Of a stretch of DNA of 64,000 nucleotides, positions 23,327 through 34,302 are shown piece after piece. Each line of letters begins with the position of its first letter. Position 1 is the stretch's first letter. The notes beneath the pieces were generated by a model. It saw only the letters and a program-made list of their open reading frames with translations, made no database searches and was not told the origin of the DNA. Location: NCBI GenBank assembly GCA_036346375.1, contig CM070501.1, positions 32,322,539-32,386,538 of the forward strand. The letters run 5' to 3'. This DNA comes from Guadua angustifolia (taxonomy: Eukaryota; Streptophyta; Magnoliopsida; Poales; Poaceae). The position numbers and the translations under genes are program-made.

Positions 23327-23640
23327 GTATAATGAGTAGCTCCATACCTTTTATGTGGAACATTGTCATTTTACTGTCCATGTCAAACTGTTGCCTTGGT
23401 AATAACTACCTATACCTCGTGAAGTTGAGCTCAGTTTTTAGCTGCATGTGAGACGTGGTATGTCTAGTGTTTACCACGTTCAGCTATTCAGTCTTTCTGA
23501 TACCTGAAACAGCTAGGAGGAATGAACATTTGAAGATGGTGAAGTTGTACTACTGGATGTGTAAGCAAACAATGGAACTTCAGACTGAACACTTTGAATG
23601 GAAATCGCTATAATAATGAGACTATCCTTCCAGTGTCACC
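23327..23640 (+). other. Endosulfine 3'UTR region
   Basis: About 300 bp of AT-rich sequence after the stop, with no competing frame. The polyadenylation site is not obvious; GCTATAATAATG near 23607 may be part of the signal. Confidence 0.4.
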
Positions 23641-23764
23641 TTTCTTGTGATAATATTAACATGCCTCTTTTGCTACTATACCGGTCCGGTTCATGATATT
23701 ATCTGGATGTTGGTACTTGCAGCGATGAACACAGGCTCACAAAAAGCCTACATTTTGCAGTTGT

Positions 23765-23965
23765 TGCCAGGGCTCACAAAACCGTTTTTGAAAAAACCGC
23801 TCAAAATTCGGAAATCAGAAATGCTGAGTCGAAAATCACTCGAAAATTGTTAGATTTTTTTATTTTTTTGAACTAAACCGGTTTGCCGACTGGTTTTGAT
23901 TCTTGAACTGTAATGGTACGGTTGAAAACCACGGTTTTTTGAGCGGTTTTCATCAGTTTTTCAAA
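23765..23965. repeat. Dispersed AACCGG/CGGTTTT repeat, copy 1
   Basis: Phrases such as AAAACCGTTTTTG, AACTAAACCGG and ACCACGGTTTTTTGAGCGG occur in both directions. The same vocabulary recurs at 55190-55550, including GAAAACCACGGTTTTTC. It looks like a dispersed inverted-repeat element; edges are approximate. Confidence 0.4.
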
Positions 23966-24773
23966 TCCTGATTATTGCCTTGTCAAGCTTACGCCACACA
24001 ATTCGAACTTTTTTACCAGAATTCTTCGTGGCCATTTTCGTATTGTTTCCAAGTACTTCCTTCATCCAAGTTAACCTGTATATTTTAAATGGTCTTGTAT
24101 ATAAATATATAACTTATTTTATATTATAATGTAAAATTAGCGTGATGCTCCCTCTGTATCTCTACTAAAGGCCTGTTTAGAACATCGCTTTATCATTTTT
24201 CTTCCAAAAGCCAAAACTATTCCAAACAGCTGGTTTCTTCACAATGAGAAGCCAAAAAACCAGCATCCCATTTATACTAGAAGAAACTGAAAGTCGAAAA
24301 TTATTATGGGGTAGCTTCTCACAGTTTCAGTGGGTTAGGATTCTGACTTTGTTACCTGAATTGAAGAAAATTACCACATCCTACCAAGTATAAAATCCTA
24401 AACACCATCCCTCTCACCTAAAAGCCAAACTACAAGTCATACTGCCAAATACTAAACCTCTTCAGCCCAGCCATTCAACCATCTCATAACCGTGCCCCAT
24501 GAATGCTCCCCTGCACGTGACAGGCTAGCCACGACACTTACAAAATGACTTAGATCTACCCCTTCAACACCCATGCGCGGAACCCCTTCTCCGTAGTATA
24601 TTTTAAATTTCACTCATTCATCCATATTTATCAAGTATTTAATAAAATTCTTAACATGTACACAATTTAACACTACATTGTAAGACTAATTACGTACAGA
24701 ACTAATTACTACGATCAACAGTCCAAGCATCTAAAACCCTACTGATATTGCGCATAAGTATTTATTAATAAAT

Positions 24774-24925
24774 CTAATTAAATTGGTCCCTAAGTTATCT
24801 AGTGAAACAACTATTATTACTCTACACACCTAATTAAATTGGTCCCTAAGTTATTTAATGAAACAACTATTATTACTCTACACGCCTAATTAAATTGGTC
24901 CCTAAGTCATCTAATCGATCAACTA
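24774..24925. repeat. 56-bp tandem repeat, about 2.7 copies
   Basis: TAATTAAATTGGTCCCTAAG recurs at a spacing of exactly 56 bp (GGTCCC at 24785, 24841 and 24897). The first two units are nearly identical and the third diverges after 24905. Confidence 0.85.
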
Positions 24926-25020
24926 TTACTATTCTATTTATTCTGGTCACTAGATCGTACATTTACAATTTAAATATAAGCATAAAAAAATTATTACCTG
25001 ACAAACGAAGATTTCTTTAC

Positions 25021-25145
25021 TCTTTTTTCCCCTTCCTCCTCCCTCTTTTCCTCCTCTTCCTCTCCCTGCCTCCTCCCTCTCTTTCTCCTCTTCTCCCCTA
25101 CCTCCTCCCTCTCTTCTTCTCTCCTCTTCTTTCTTCTCGCCCTCG
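25021..25145. repeat. Pyrimidine-only tract
   Basis: About 125 bp made almost wholly of C and T on the + strand (CCTCCTCCCTCTTTTCC type). It generates long artificial open frames on both strands. Such a tract could form a triplex, but no function is evident. Confidence 0.75.
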
Positions 25146-25169
25146 TGTTCTCTAGTCTGGTGACTCTCT

Positions 25170-25375
25170 GGCTTGATGGTGAAATGGCGACAGAGAGGCC
25201 ACATGCAGCTTAAAAGGCTCTTTCTGTTGCCATTTCAATTGGCGACAGAGCGACTATTGGTCTTTGTCGCCAATTGAAATGGTGACAGAGAGGGCAGCAG
25301 GGCAGAGAGTAAGTTGCCGTTTCAAATGGCGATATGCTCTCTGTCGCCAAATGAAATGGAGATAGGTGTTATTTA
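25170..25375. repeat. Inverted GGCGACAGAG modules
   Basis: The phrase GGCGACAGAG and its complement CTCTGTCGCC, with CCATTTCAATTGG between, alternate about six times, so the region folds back on itself at several points. No gene is present. Confidence 0.6.
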
Positions 25376-25511
25376 TGTTATTTTTATTTCAGCGTATTAT
25401 TTTCGTAAACTTCGATTAAAATAATATTATTTTTAAAAAATTCGTTCTTCAATCATGCAGCCTAACCAAAAGCTATTTTTGGAAAAGCTACAGCCATATC
25501 AAATAGGGCAT

Positions 25512-26440
25512 AAATATCCAACTTTATTTTATATTCTCTATGTGCATGTGTTAAATATAATGCTTAGAGATAATAAGTAAACATAGTTTAGTTATTATCA
25601 ATATCTACTTAGTCTATATATTAAGAGAAAATATGTTCTATAAATTTGGTCAGAGGGAGCAAGACGTATGTGTGTCAGGATGTAGCTGAACTTGATTGGT
25701 AATTGGTATTAGGGTCTCATTGGAGAGCTGTAGATTTTCTGAAATCTACTTTTGATTTTATTAGTATACGTGACTTTTAGCTTATGCTAAAAATATTTAA
25801 AAGCTAATATATTTAAGAGGCTTGCTGGCTTTTTGAAAGTAGATGGTAGCTTTAAGCCCGTTAAACGTTGCCTTAGTCGGATGATGGATGTTTCCCCGGT
25901 CCTGTGCTGTGAAGTCCGTCCGGCCACCTCGTTCCAGCTGTAAGACTGTAACATCTAACATCGAGACCAGGCATTAGCATGTGGACCACAGTTCAATTTA
26001 GCATCACTTCACGGTACATCTCCCACTCCTGTGCAAGGTTAGAAATCTCGGCAAGATTACGCGAGATCTTGCCGAGACCTTGTTTTCTGGAGTTAGACGA
26101 AATTTTGATTGCCGGCTAAATTCAAAAATTCAAAAAAAAAATTGTTTTGCTACAGTAATTTCATTTTTTCGGTGAGATTTTGCCCAAACCGTCCGGTATC
26201 TCGGGATTTGAGTCCGGAATTCAAAGTTTAATACCTGGATTTGACTGGATTTAGGTCAAGTACCTTGAAAAAAGTGATATTCCATGATAATTTATCGAAA
26301 AACTATTTTTTGAGATATTTTTTAAAAACTATAAAAATACTATCGATTTTTATAAAATTGTACATGGTTTATCCTGATGTTAAAAATTTATGGTATCATA
26401 CTAAGAAGTGTAAGATCATAAATAAAATATTTTTAAAATA
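25512..26440. other. AT-rich intergenic DNA
   Basis: No coding region or RNA gene recognised. A short palindromic patch near 26045-26085 reads CTCGGCAAGATTACGCGAGA and then AGATCTTGCCGAGA. Confidence 0.5.
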
Positions 26441-26842
26441 ATTGAACTTTGTTATCTTTAAAAAATTAAAAACAGAATGAACATAATTGGGATAGTAACA
26501 TTGTCAGAATTTTATAAATTTTCTTGAATGTGATCATGATCCAAATTTTTATGAGAGATTAATAATTGACTTAGTAACATTCTGTAAAATTTTCAAAAAT
26601 TTTAAACTTTTGTTGTTTGCTCAAACAAATCTATGTATGTATTGAACTTCATTTGTTATATTTTAAAAACCAAAAACAGAAAGAACATAAATGGTACACT
26701 GTACTTGTAAGAATTTTATAAATTTAGTGGAGTGTAATCATAATTCAAAATTTTTATGAGATCTTAAGAATTTCCTTATAACCCTTATGCAAAATTTTAA
26801 AAAAAAATTAAACATTTTTTTGTTGCTAAAGTAAATCTATGT
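26441..26842. repeat. 200-bp tandem repeat, two clear copies
   Basis: ATTGAACTT starts at 26441 and again at 26641. Both units then carry an AAAACAGAA(T/A)GAACATAA phrase, AGAATTTTATAAATTT and AAATCTATGTAT in the same order. A decayed third unit begins near 26843. The unit has no coding capacity. Confidence 0.75.
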
Positions 26843-27480
26843 ATTGATCATCAGGTTTTTATGAGGACATAGCACTGTCAGAATTTTTGGAACTTCTTAA
26901 AGCATGATCATCAGATGAAAATTTTATAAAAACAATAATGATAAATCTGACAGTGTCTCTCTTCCTTTTTATTAATTTCTATTTTTTATTTTCTGGGTGC
27001 ATTAAATGAAGTCTAATATTTCTATAAATTTTACTACATGATCCTTAGGCACTATTTATGATAAAATTAAAATTTTAGAGCATGTTCAAGCTTGTAAATT
27101 TTTATAAAAATCTGATAGTGTCTCTATTCCTTTTTATTAATTGCTATTTTTTATTTTTCAAAAGCAGTAAATGAATTAAAAATTATTAAAATTTCTCTGA
27201 TGTGTTTTATAGATTAATTGGGATTTTTTTTTCAGATTTTACGCTTTTTGCTTGATTTTTTTCTAATTTTCCTTAAGTGTGCGGATTTTGAGGTAATCCG
27301 GTAGAAAATCGAATGAAGATCAAAGAAAACCGAACCAAAATATAAAAAAGAAACCAGTCCTTGACTGTGTTGAAAATCAAAGAAAACCAATCAAAAATGA
27401 AATAAATCGGTCGGTTTTTTTCCTGTTGTTTCACCGTCAAATTCAAATCATTTAAGTGCACAGACTATTCATGTTCTATC
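26843..27480. other. AT-rich region upstream of eIF3d
   Basis: It contains the decayed continuation of the 200-bp repeat and a direct pair of GACAGTGTCTCT(C)TTCCTTTTTATTAATT-like blocks (26950 and 27115). No gene is seen. The eIF3d promoter probably lies near its right edge, without a clear TATA box. Confidence 0.4.
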
Positions 27481-27499
27481 GATTTTTTGATCGGAAATC

Positions 27500-27675
27500 G
27501 GAGGCGACGGATGGCCAATTTTTTACTATTCGGTATTGTGAACCTGCTCGCGGCACTTTCTCGAACGCTCGCGCGGCCGCCACGCCACCCAGTTTTCCAC
27601 ACACTCCCCGATCCAACCAAGCCTTGCCAGAGCCTCACCGGCCACCGCCACCGCGTCCGCCGCTGTAGCACAACG
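27500..27675 (+). promoter_or_regulatory. eIF3d 5' leader
   Basis: Composition changes sharply from AT-rich to GC-rich here. The leader is in frame with the eIF3d coding region without a stop back to an ATG at 27487, but homologous proteins start with the MGFDV-type N-terminus, so the upstream part is taken as untranslated. Confidence 0.5.
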
Positions 27676-29442
27676 ATGGGTTTCGACGTGAGCGTCGTCC
27701 CCTACAACCCCGACGGCTGGGGCCCGCCGGACGCCCCGGCCGCGCTGCCCTCCCTCGGCGGGGCCTCCTCCGCATCGTCGGCCTCCATCCCCTTCGCCCC
27801 CTTCTCCCGCTCCGAGAAGCTCGGCCGCATCGCCGACTGGACCCGCAACCCCCCGAACCATGCCGCGTCCGCCGCCTCCCGCGACGCCGTCTTCGACTTC
27901 GCGGGGCTCGAGGACTCCGTGGTCCTCGCCTCCGCGGACGATGCCTCATTCCGCCTCGTGGACGGCAAACCGCCGCCGCGCCACCCGCGTTTTGGCCCCA
28001 GGTGGCGCTTCCAGCAGCGGCCTCAGCTCCCGCAGCGCCAGGACGAGGAGGTCGAGGCGCGCCGCCGCGAGGCCGAGAAGGAGCGCGCCCGCCGTGACCG
28101 CCACTACCACCAGCACCACCGCTCCCACCATCACCACCAAAACCGCGGCGGCGCCTCATCGTCGGCGAAGGCGTCCGTGGACATACAACCCGAGTGGACG
28201 ATGAAGGAGCAGATCCCCTTCTCCTCCTTCTCCAAGCTCTCCTTCTCCGTCGCTGACCAGCCTGAGGATCTTGTCTCCTGCGGCGCCGTCGAGTACTACA
28301 ACCGCGCCTACGACCGTGTCACCCCCAAGGCGGAGCGCCGCCTCGAGCGCTTCAAGTCGCGCAACTTCTTCAAGGTCACCACCACGGACGACCCCGTCAT
28401 CCGCCGTCTCGCCGAGAATGACCAGGCCACAATCTTCGCCACTGACACCATCCTCGCAGCGCTGATGTGCGCACCCCGAAGTGTCCAGTCGTGGGACATT
28501 ATCATACAGCGCGTTGGTAACAAGCTATTCTTCGACAAGCGCGATGGATCCCAGCTCGACCTGCTCACCGTCAACGAAACCGCCCAGGAGCCACTCCCTG
28601 AGGCCAAGGAAGACATGAACTCTGCACACTCGCTCGCTGTTGAGGCAACCTACATTAACCAGAACTTCTCGCAGCAGGTGCTGCTCCGCAACGACGAGAA
28701 GGTCAGCTTTGATGAGCCTAATCCGTTTGCCACTGAAGGGGAGGAGGCTGCTTCTGTTGCTTACCGCTACCGCCGCTGGAAGCTCGATGATGAGACCAGC
28801 CTGGTTGCTCGCTGTGAGGTTCATGCTGTCAGTGTTGATCCTCGTGGTGACCGCCAGTTCCTTACCCTCAATGCTCTTAACGAGTTTGATCCCAAGATTA
28901 CTGGTGTTGACTGGAGGCAGAAGCTCGAGACCCAGAGGGGAGCTGTGCTCGCAACGGAGCTCAAGAACAATGCCAACAAGCTTGCACGCTGGACTGCCCA
29001 GGCATTGCTCGCCGGTGCAGACATGATGAAGTTGGGTTACGTATCGCGTTTGCACCCCCGAGATCACTACAACCATTCCATACTCACTGTCATAGGGTAC
29101 AAACCAAGGGACTTCGCAGCACAGATCAATCTCAACACGGCAAACATGTGGGGTATTGTAAAGTCGATTGTGGACGTCTGCATGAAGCTTGGAGAGGGAA
29201 AGTACGTTCTTGTGAAGGACCCTGTGAAGCCGCAGGTGCGGCTCTATGAAGTGCCGGGAGATGCGTTTGAAAATGATTATGTTGAGGAACCACTGCCCGA
29301 GGAGGAGCAAGTGCGTCCACTTACAGAGGATGCTGATGCTACCGCACAGGAAATGGATGCTGCTGCAGAGGCGGAGGCCAGTGGAACCACCACAATCGCG
29401 GATGGAGAGGCTGAGGAGAGCGTTCAGGCTGCTGCTGTGTGA
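27676..29442 (+). CDS. eIF3d: Eukaryotic translation initiation factor 3 subunit D
   Basis: Single exon, 588 aa, close to the usual plant length. It starts MGFDVSVVPYNPDGWGPP, matching family N-termini, and the ATG has G at +4. Conserved blocks in order: KLGRIADWTRNP (about 57-68), the RNA-gate type segment RHPRFGPRWRF (about 101-111), YYNRAYDRV (about 207-215), TTDDPVIRRLAENDQATIFATD (about 236-257), ADMMKLGYVSR (about 446-456), and a glutamate-rich acidic tail from about 535. In other eukaryotes eIF3d is a peripheral eIF3 subunit with a cap-binding fold used on selected mRNAs; this is known of the family, not shown here. A His-rich stretch (HYHQHHRSHHHHQN, about 141-154) lies in a variable charged linker. 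No frame damage is seen. Confidence 0.96.
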   Translation: MGFDVSVVPYNPDGWGPPDAPAALPSLGGASSASSASIPFAPFSRSEKLGRIADWTRNPPNHAASAASRDAVFDFAGLEDSVVLASADDASFRLVDGKPPPRHPRFGPRWRFQQRPQLPQRQDEEVEARRREAEKERARRDRHYHQHHRSHHHHQNRGGASSSAKASVDIQPEWTMKEQIPFSSFSKLSFSVADQPEDLVSCGAVEYYNRAYDRVTPKAERRLERFKSRNFFKVTTTDDPVIRRLAENDQATIFATDTILAALMCAPRSVQSWDIIIQRVGNKLFFDKRDGSQLDLLTVNETAQEPLPEAKEDMNSAHSLAVEATYINQNFSQQVLLRNDEKVSFDEPNPFATEGEEAASVAYRYRRWKLDDETSLVARCEVHAVSVDPRGDRQFLTLNALNEFDPKITGVDWRQKLETQRGAVLATELKNNANKLARWTAQALLAGADMMKLGYVSRLHPRDHYNHSILTVIGYKPRDFAAQINLNTANMWGIVKSIVDVCMKLGEGKYVLVKDPVKPQVRLYEVPGDAFENDYVEEPLPEEEQVRPLTEDADATAQEMDAAAEAEASGTTTIADGEAEESVQAAAV

Positions 29443-29800
29443 AGGCGGAAGGCTTCGGAGGCCTCCCGCCTCTCTGTACCTTGAATGCCCTTCAATTAGC
29501 TTATCTAGTATCAGGGGCTACTTAAAAGGAGGCTTTCTACGTTGTGTCCTTAATCTTACGCTACTGTTGTTTTGGTTAGATAGTGAGTTGTTTATTGTTC
29601 TGCTTCGCGTGTACCTGTCCTAAGTTCTGTCGGATTACGAACCCTCTAGTTGCAAATCATACAGACTACTGTTAGCTTTGTGTCATTTCCTATGGTTTGT
29701 CAGTAATGTTCCTGTGATTTGAGTTTTCGGCAATTGTATCTGCTTGGCTGGCCATATGTAAATATGTTTGTTCATAGCTTGAACCTGGCGGCGTGTGCTT
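29443..29800 (+). other. eIF3d 3'UTR
   Basis: About 350 bp after the stop, T-rich with no competing frame. TGTAAATATGTTTG near 29756 is a plausible far-upstream polyadenylation element; the cleavage site is not determined. Confidence 0.45.
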
Positions 29801-32770
29801 GATGCTATATGAGCTTTACTAACTAGTGTAATCTATTGTTCCTGTCTTCCTGAGCTATCCAAAAGCAATGTAGAAAGCATGTACATAGGACGTTGCAGGA
29901 TCTATGCAAGAAAGCTGATATTGCTTCACGGCCGCAAACTTGCCATGGCATAGCCTCGATTTTTTTTTCGAACAATACATTTTAAAATAATTTTAAAAAA
30001 TAATATGCTAATATATTATTTTAAAAAATGCGCACAGCCTCTTGCCTCTTTCAGGCATGAACTGTCACACGCCGGGGCTTGGTTGCTGCGGTAAGGTCAA
30101 GGCCACCAGATTTAGTTAGGATGGCATAGTCTCTGCCTCGTTTGTGCATCAGATGGCAATGTTGCTTCCAAACGTCGTGCACACTGAGACTGACAATATG
30201 AGGTCTTCAGTATGCGTACAAAAGCGGATTGAGAAGCTATGCGTGGAACTGGAATCGCAAGAGGTGAAGTCAGGAAGACTGGGACGGGAAGGAAGAAGAT
30301 ATTTTTTCGCTGACTCTTCAAATCTATACCATTTCTCTTTGATCATTTGTATTACAGTATTAGTAGTTTGGTTTTCAGTTGATGAAGCTGGGGGCTGTGC
30401 TCTGCTCTTCTTCTTCTTATTTTCATCGATATCCAAGAAAAAATGAGATCGCGGCACCGACATGTTAAGAAGGCCGGGTCACTATGGGCCCAACATAAGC
30501 AAACCTCTTTTGGTTGAGACCCATCTAGACAGACCAGACTGAAATCTTTCTTCTTTTCTTTTGTCTTTCTCTTTCTTTTTTCAGGAAGACTCGAATCTTT
30601 CTGACCCGTGTATTCTGCATCTTTCCTTTCCTTTTTTCTCACTCCCCCCGTCGTCGCACGTCTAATCATTCAATTAGAAATGCGATCGTGTCGTGCGGTA
30701 TATGATATCTTGACCTTGCCATGGTCTACTCGCTACCATTTTCATAGTCCTAAAAAATCTTGCTAGGAGTTTGTCATCTTTTGCTTCTCCTCCTCCTTGA
30801 TCAGAACTTACGAGGTAATCAACTTCGATTTTCGAAAGCCTTTCTCGTAGACCCTATTTTGCTTTGTTTTGATCCACTTGCTTCGCAGAACACATTTGCG
30901 AAGCAACCAAGAAAAAGAAAAAGAAAACACGCGTACGCTCTATAATCAGTCTCGCTAGTGCCCGTGTTTTAGGCTATGTTTGGTATAGCTTTAACTCCAT
31001 CAAATCTGTGGATCTGGTAGAGCTAGTTATTTCTAATTCCACAGATCCGTAGAGTTGGAGCTATAGGTATATTAAGAGTGTTTAGGTGAGTCATCTTGTT
31101 TACATTTTAGACTAAAAAAATAAATTTAATTCACTTTATTTTAGCATATAAGTTTCAGATCTGAGTTGGAGCTGAGATCTAGAACTCTACTGTTAGCCTT
31201 AATTTCTATTGGCAGAGAAGATTACACCTCGCGCAGGCAAACCAATAGAAAAAAAAAACACGCTTACAATTGCACCCGGCTACGGCTGCGTGAGGTTCGA
31301 TTGCATTATTTTTCACATCATTGAGGGCGGGATGACATGTATGGCACGGCTTCGACTCGACGTAGGTTTCGGGCTTTCGATGGCGTGATGCTTTGCCTGC
31401 GCGGCTAATCTTCCAGCATGTTATTGTCAGCCAAATTACTCTGACAGGTAACCTCTACGGCTATGCGTTCCTTCGCGTTATTCACGTCCCATCTCCATGC
31501 CCTCCACGTCAATCACATTTCTCTAGCGGCTTCCAAGTAATCATCGCGTGAATCATGCAACGCATGACAGCGAAAATTGAATAATGGGCTGCATGGGCGA
31601 ATAAGCCCTAGCAAAATTGTCGCAAAAATAACTCAGGGCATATTTGGGATTGGCAAATAAATGCTGAAGAACTCCGTTACGTTTTGCGTAAAATTCGTGT
31701 GTTTCAAAACAAGTCCCGATCAGTCCGAACATGTTGCCCGCCGTTGCATGCTTGCATACGTAGCTCTCTATTCTCTAGCTAGTAGTCATGAGTTAGATTT
31801 CCATTTAGTTCGATCGATTTCTATTTAGTTGTGTGGGTTAGCACTTGACCATACATTAGCACTTGGTCATACATTAGCACTTGGCAGCACTCCGTTAGAA
31901 CGACAAATGGCGGGGTCAGCAGGACAGGGAGCCCCAGAAACCATAACTGCTAGGAAGGAGAAAGCAATGGTGCTAGCAAAAGGCGGTGTGCCGAACATTT
32001 CTGCCACTAATCCAGAAAGGAGAGAGCAATTTGCTGCTCATGGTGATGGATGGATCTAAGAAGGCAATGGTACCAAATTGTGCCAAGTAGGGGGGAGATC
32101 AGAGGGAAATCGCCATACAAAAGCCAACCTAGAGGGACTCTCTCTCTCTCTGTCTTCTCTCTCAAAAGTGCCTTGCATGAAAGGGGACAAGCAAGCACTG
32201 GCTCTTAATGTCCCCCTTTTTAGAGGATTTTTAGTTTTGCGAGTGGTCCTGGGAGTGGAGGTGTTTTCTTGCACTGCTCCAGGTACACTTGTTCCATTCA
32301 CTTGCCAAGCTTTGCATGCTGTCCATACAGGCAGGCAGATGTGGATGGATCTCATGCTAATGCTGCTCAAATTATGTCAGTGCCGTGCCTGTCCATGTGG
32401 TAATAGTTAGGGCTTAATTGGGAGCTGGGTTCCAAATGAAAATATCTGAGGTCGATCTGCCATGGCCTTAATTATATGTGCACTGTTAACCGGTCACTGT
32501 ACTTGAATTGTTCCCTATTTTGTTGAGTTTAATGATTGAATCTAATAGAATCTCCAAAGTATTTCATAGGAGTGTCCAACTGAACCAACTAATCTAGGAA
32601 ATACCATTTGCGCACTTCACCAAGAGTGATGATCTACCATGCTGATCAATCCTCTGCACCCAATCAATCAATAACCGCTCCTACTTTATGATCTGTACGA
32701 TTTTTTCGTAGAAGCGTAAGAACTTCTTTCCCTGAGAAAGGAGGCTCGGCACTCCGTAGTTCTAATTCTA
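29801..32770. other. Intergenic region, sparse features
   Basis: No gene recognised. It includes an AT inverted patch near 29960-30030 and a possible small inverted-repeat element at about 30970-31205. That element has GGCTATGTTTGGTATAGC at one side and AGCTGAGATCTAGAACTCTAC at the other, with facing GGAGTTAAAGC-type arms inside. A (CT)n run lies at 32135-32165. The open frame at 31829-32059 has no family resemblance. Confidence 0.4.
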
Positions 32771-32773
32771 CAG

Positions 32774-33239
32774 TGTTAAATATGTGACTCCTATCTTTGG
32801 AAAGATGTGCCGATGAATCTTAATATTTCTAATTCCTAATAGGTGTAGGGTTCTTATTTGCTTTAAAGGAGAACTAGAGAGCCTATATAAATTTAAAGTG
32901 TGGTTATAGAGAACCCAAGCAATAAAGAAGTCACAAACTAACTCATCCAAAGTAAAATATGCACGAGAGGATTAGAGATTAAGTTATTCTTTAGCACTAA
33001 ATTAGGGTCTCAAATGGTTTGAAAGATTGTGAAAGAGCAGCAATTCATTATACTCTTTTAAGATTGTGCTTAAAGAATTTAAGATCAGTTTCACCAAATC
33101 TTTTCTCTTTTGTCGTGATTGCTTTAACGTTGTTATTTTGGTTTGATTTACGAGATTTATCTTCTTCGTTCTTGAGACCGTACTTATATCTTATCTCATA
33201 AAATTCTGATTTGACCCAGAGACTGCTGCGCGTTGGACA
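32774..33239 (+). repeat. Possible small LTR remnant
   Basis: It starts TGTTAAATATGTGACTCC, has a TATA-like CTATATAAATT at 32883, then AGAACCCAAGCAATAAAG, and ends near TTGGACA. This order resembles a short Copia-type LTR. The flanking five bases do not match, so the edges or the call may be wrong. Confidence 0.3.
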
Positions 33240-34297
33240 AGGCATCGGAGTATAACATACTAGAATACGAGTTTGAATCCATTTATATGAAACAAATTTA
33301 ATTACTGATTTCTTTTGTTGCTTTGAAGGTGGTGACAGAAAGACCACGAATTCAGTCGTTTAAAGCAGGGGGAGTGACGTTGCCTTCTTCCTTTTGATCT
33401 TCCAGGAATGGCGGCCGTTTTATGGGCCTACATACTCCATACGTCTCATTGGAATCTGCACGCCACTTCTGGCGACCAGAAGCAGGGGCTCCGCCAAAAT
33501 TAAGGAACTCAATTTCAGGAACCGTGGACTAATTAAGCCATGTAGGTTATCAAACTGTGTGTTTGCACGTATTGGGTGAGACTATCTCAAAGAAGATATT
33601 CCCCGATCTCCAAATCCCTTCACGTATGAGATGATTCTAAGACTCTAATTCTAATTTTCGCGTTCTCTTGGAAGGATTTAGAGAAAGAGATTCTCTCTCC
33701 AATCTCTATACAAAACCCTTTGAGAGATGCTGCTGGAGATGATAGGAATAAAGATAATGAATATGGGGAAAGAAATGAGGCAAGAGAAGGAAAATTGCTG
33801 GAGATAGTCTGAGAATTTTATTTTATAAAAAAAAATAGGTTAGGGCGGTGACTGATGTGTGCAACTGTGCATATAAGAAATGCTCTGGTTGTCAGTGTCT
33901 CAGTGGCTGTCACGGGGTTCTACTATAAGAAATTCTTTGTTAATTATGCACGGTCCCTCGCTGATCTCCACGTCACTCGGCTTGTACCTGTCAGCCAAGA
34001 TTTAGCATGCTGCCAAGGGTGCCGATCACGTGCTGGTTTCTGCGGTCCGTCAGATGGTAGCGTGAGGCGGTGAGCCGCCCTACAGTAAATTGTCATTATC
34101 TTAAGCGTGATTATTTATCGTTGCTACCAGTGGCGAAGCCATGTTTTGGACCGGTGGAGTCGATAGAGCGATTGGTTTTTGTGTTTCTTCGCTACCGCTA
34201 CTCCGTTGGTGAAGTTAAATGGCGTATTTGATAAAATTTATAAAGAACATACCCACCTATTGGGCTATGTGCGACTTAATCTTAGTGCTTCTGGAAC
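33240..34297. other. Intergenic region left of element 2
   Basis: No gene recognised. It contains transposon-like phrases (CCAGTGGCGAAGCCATG near 34129 and GGGGCTCCGCC near 33485) that could be edges of an unidentified element. It ends with ACATG, the target duplication of element 2. Confidence 0.35.
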
Positions 34298-34302
34298 ACA
34301 TG

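Larger units (their letters stand above)
24171..25511. mobile_element. Possible hAT-like nonautonomous element
   Basis: The left edge AGGCCTGTTTAGAAC and right edge CAAATAGGGC face each other imperfectly, resembling the GGCCTGTTTGG ends of many grass miniature elements. Inside are a 56-bp tandem repeat, a pyrimidine run (25021-25145) and inverted GGCGACAGAG modules. No transposase is seen. The pairing of these two ends is uncertain. Confidence 0.3.

Noticed and set aside
24895..25204. Leu/Ser/Phe-rich (+) and Glu/Arg-rich (-) frames
   Set aside because: Produced by the pyrimidine tract at 25021-25145.
27487..27675. Upstream in-frame extension of eIF3d
   Set aside because: The extension is not like family N-termini, and the MGFDV start at 27676 has the expected context.
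27526..29310. Antisense frames across eIF3d
   Set aside because: Shadows of a conserved GC-rich coding region.
31829..32059. 76-codon frame with a HTLALGHTLALG repeat
   Set aside because: Short, no homology recognised, and the repeat comes from a local TAGCACTTGG(T/C)CATACAT duplication.
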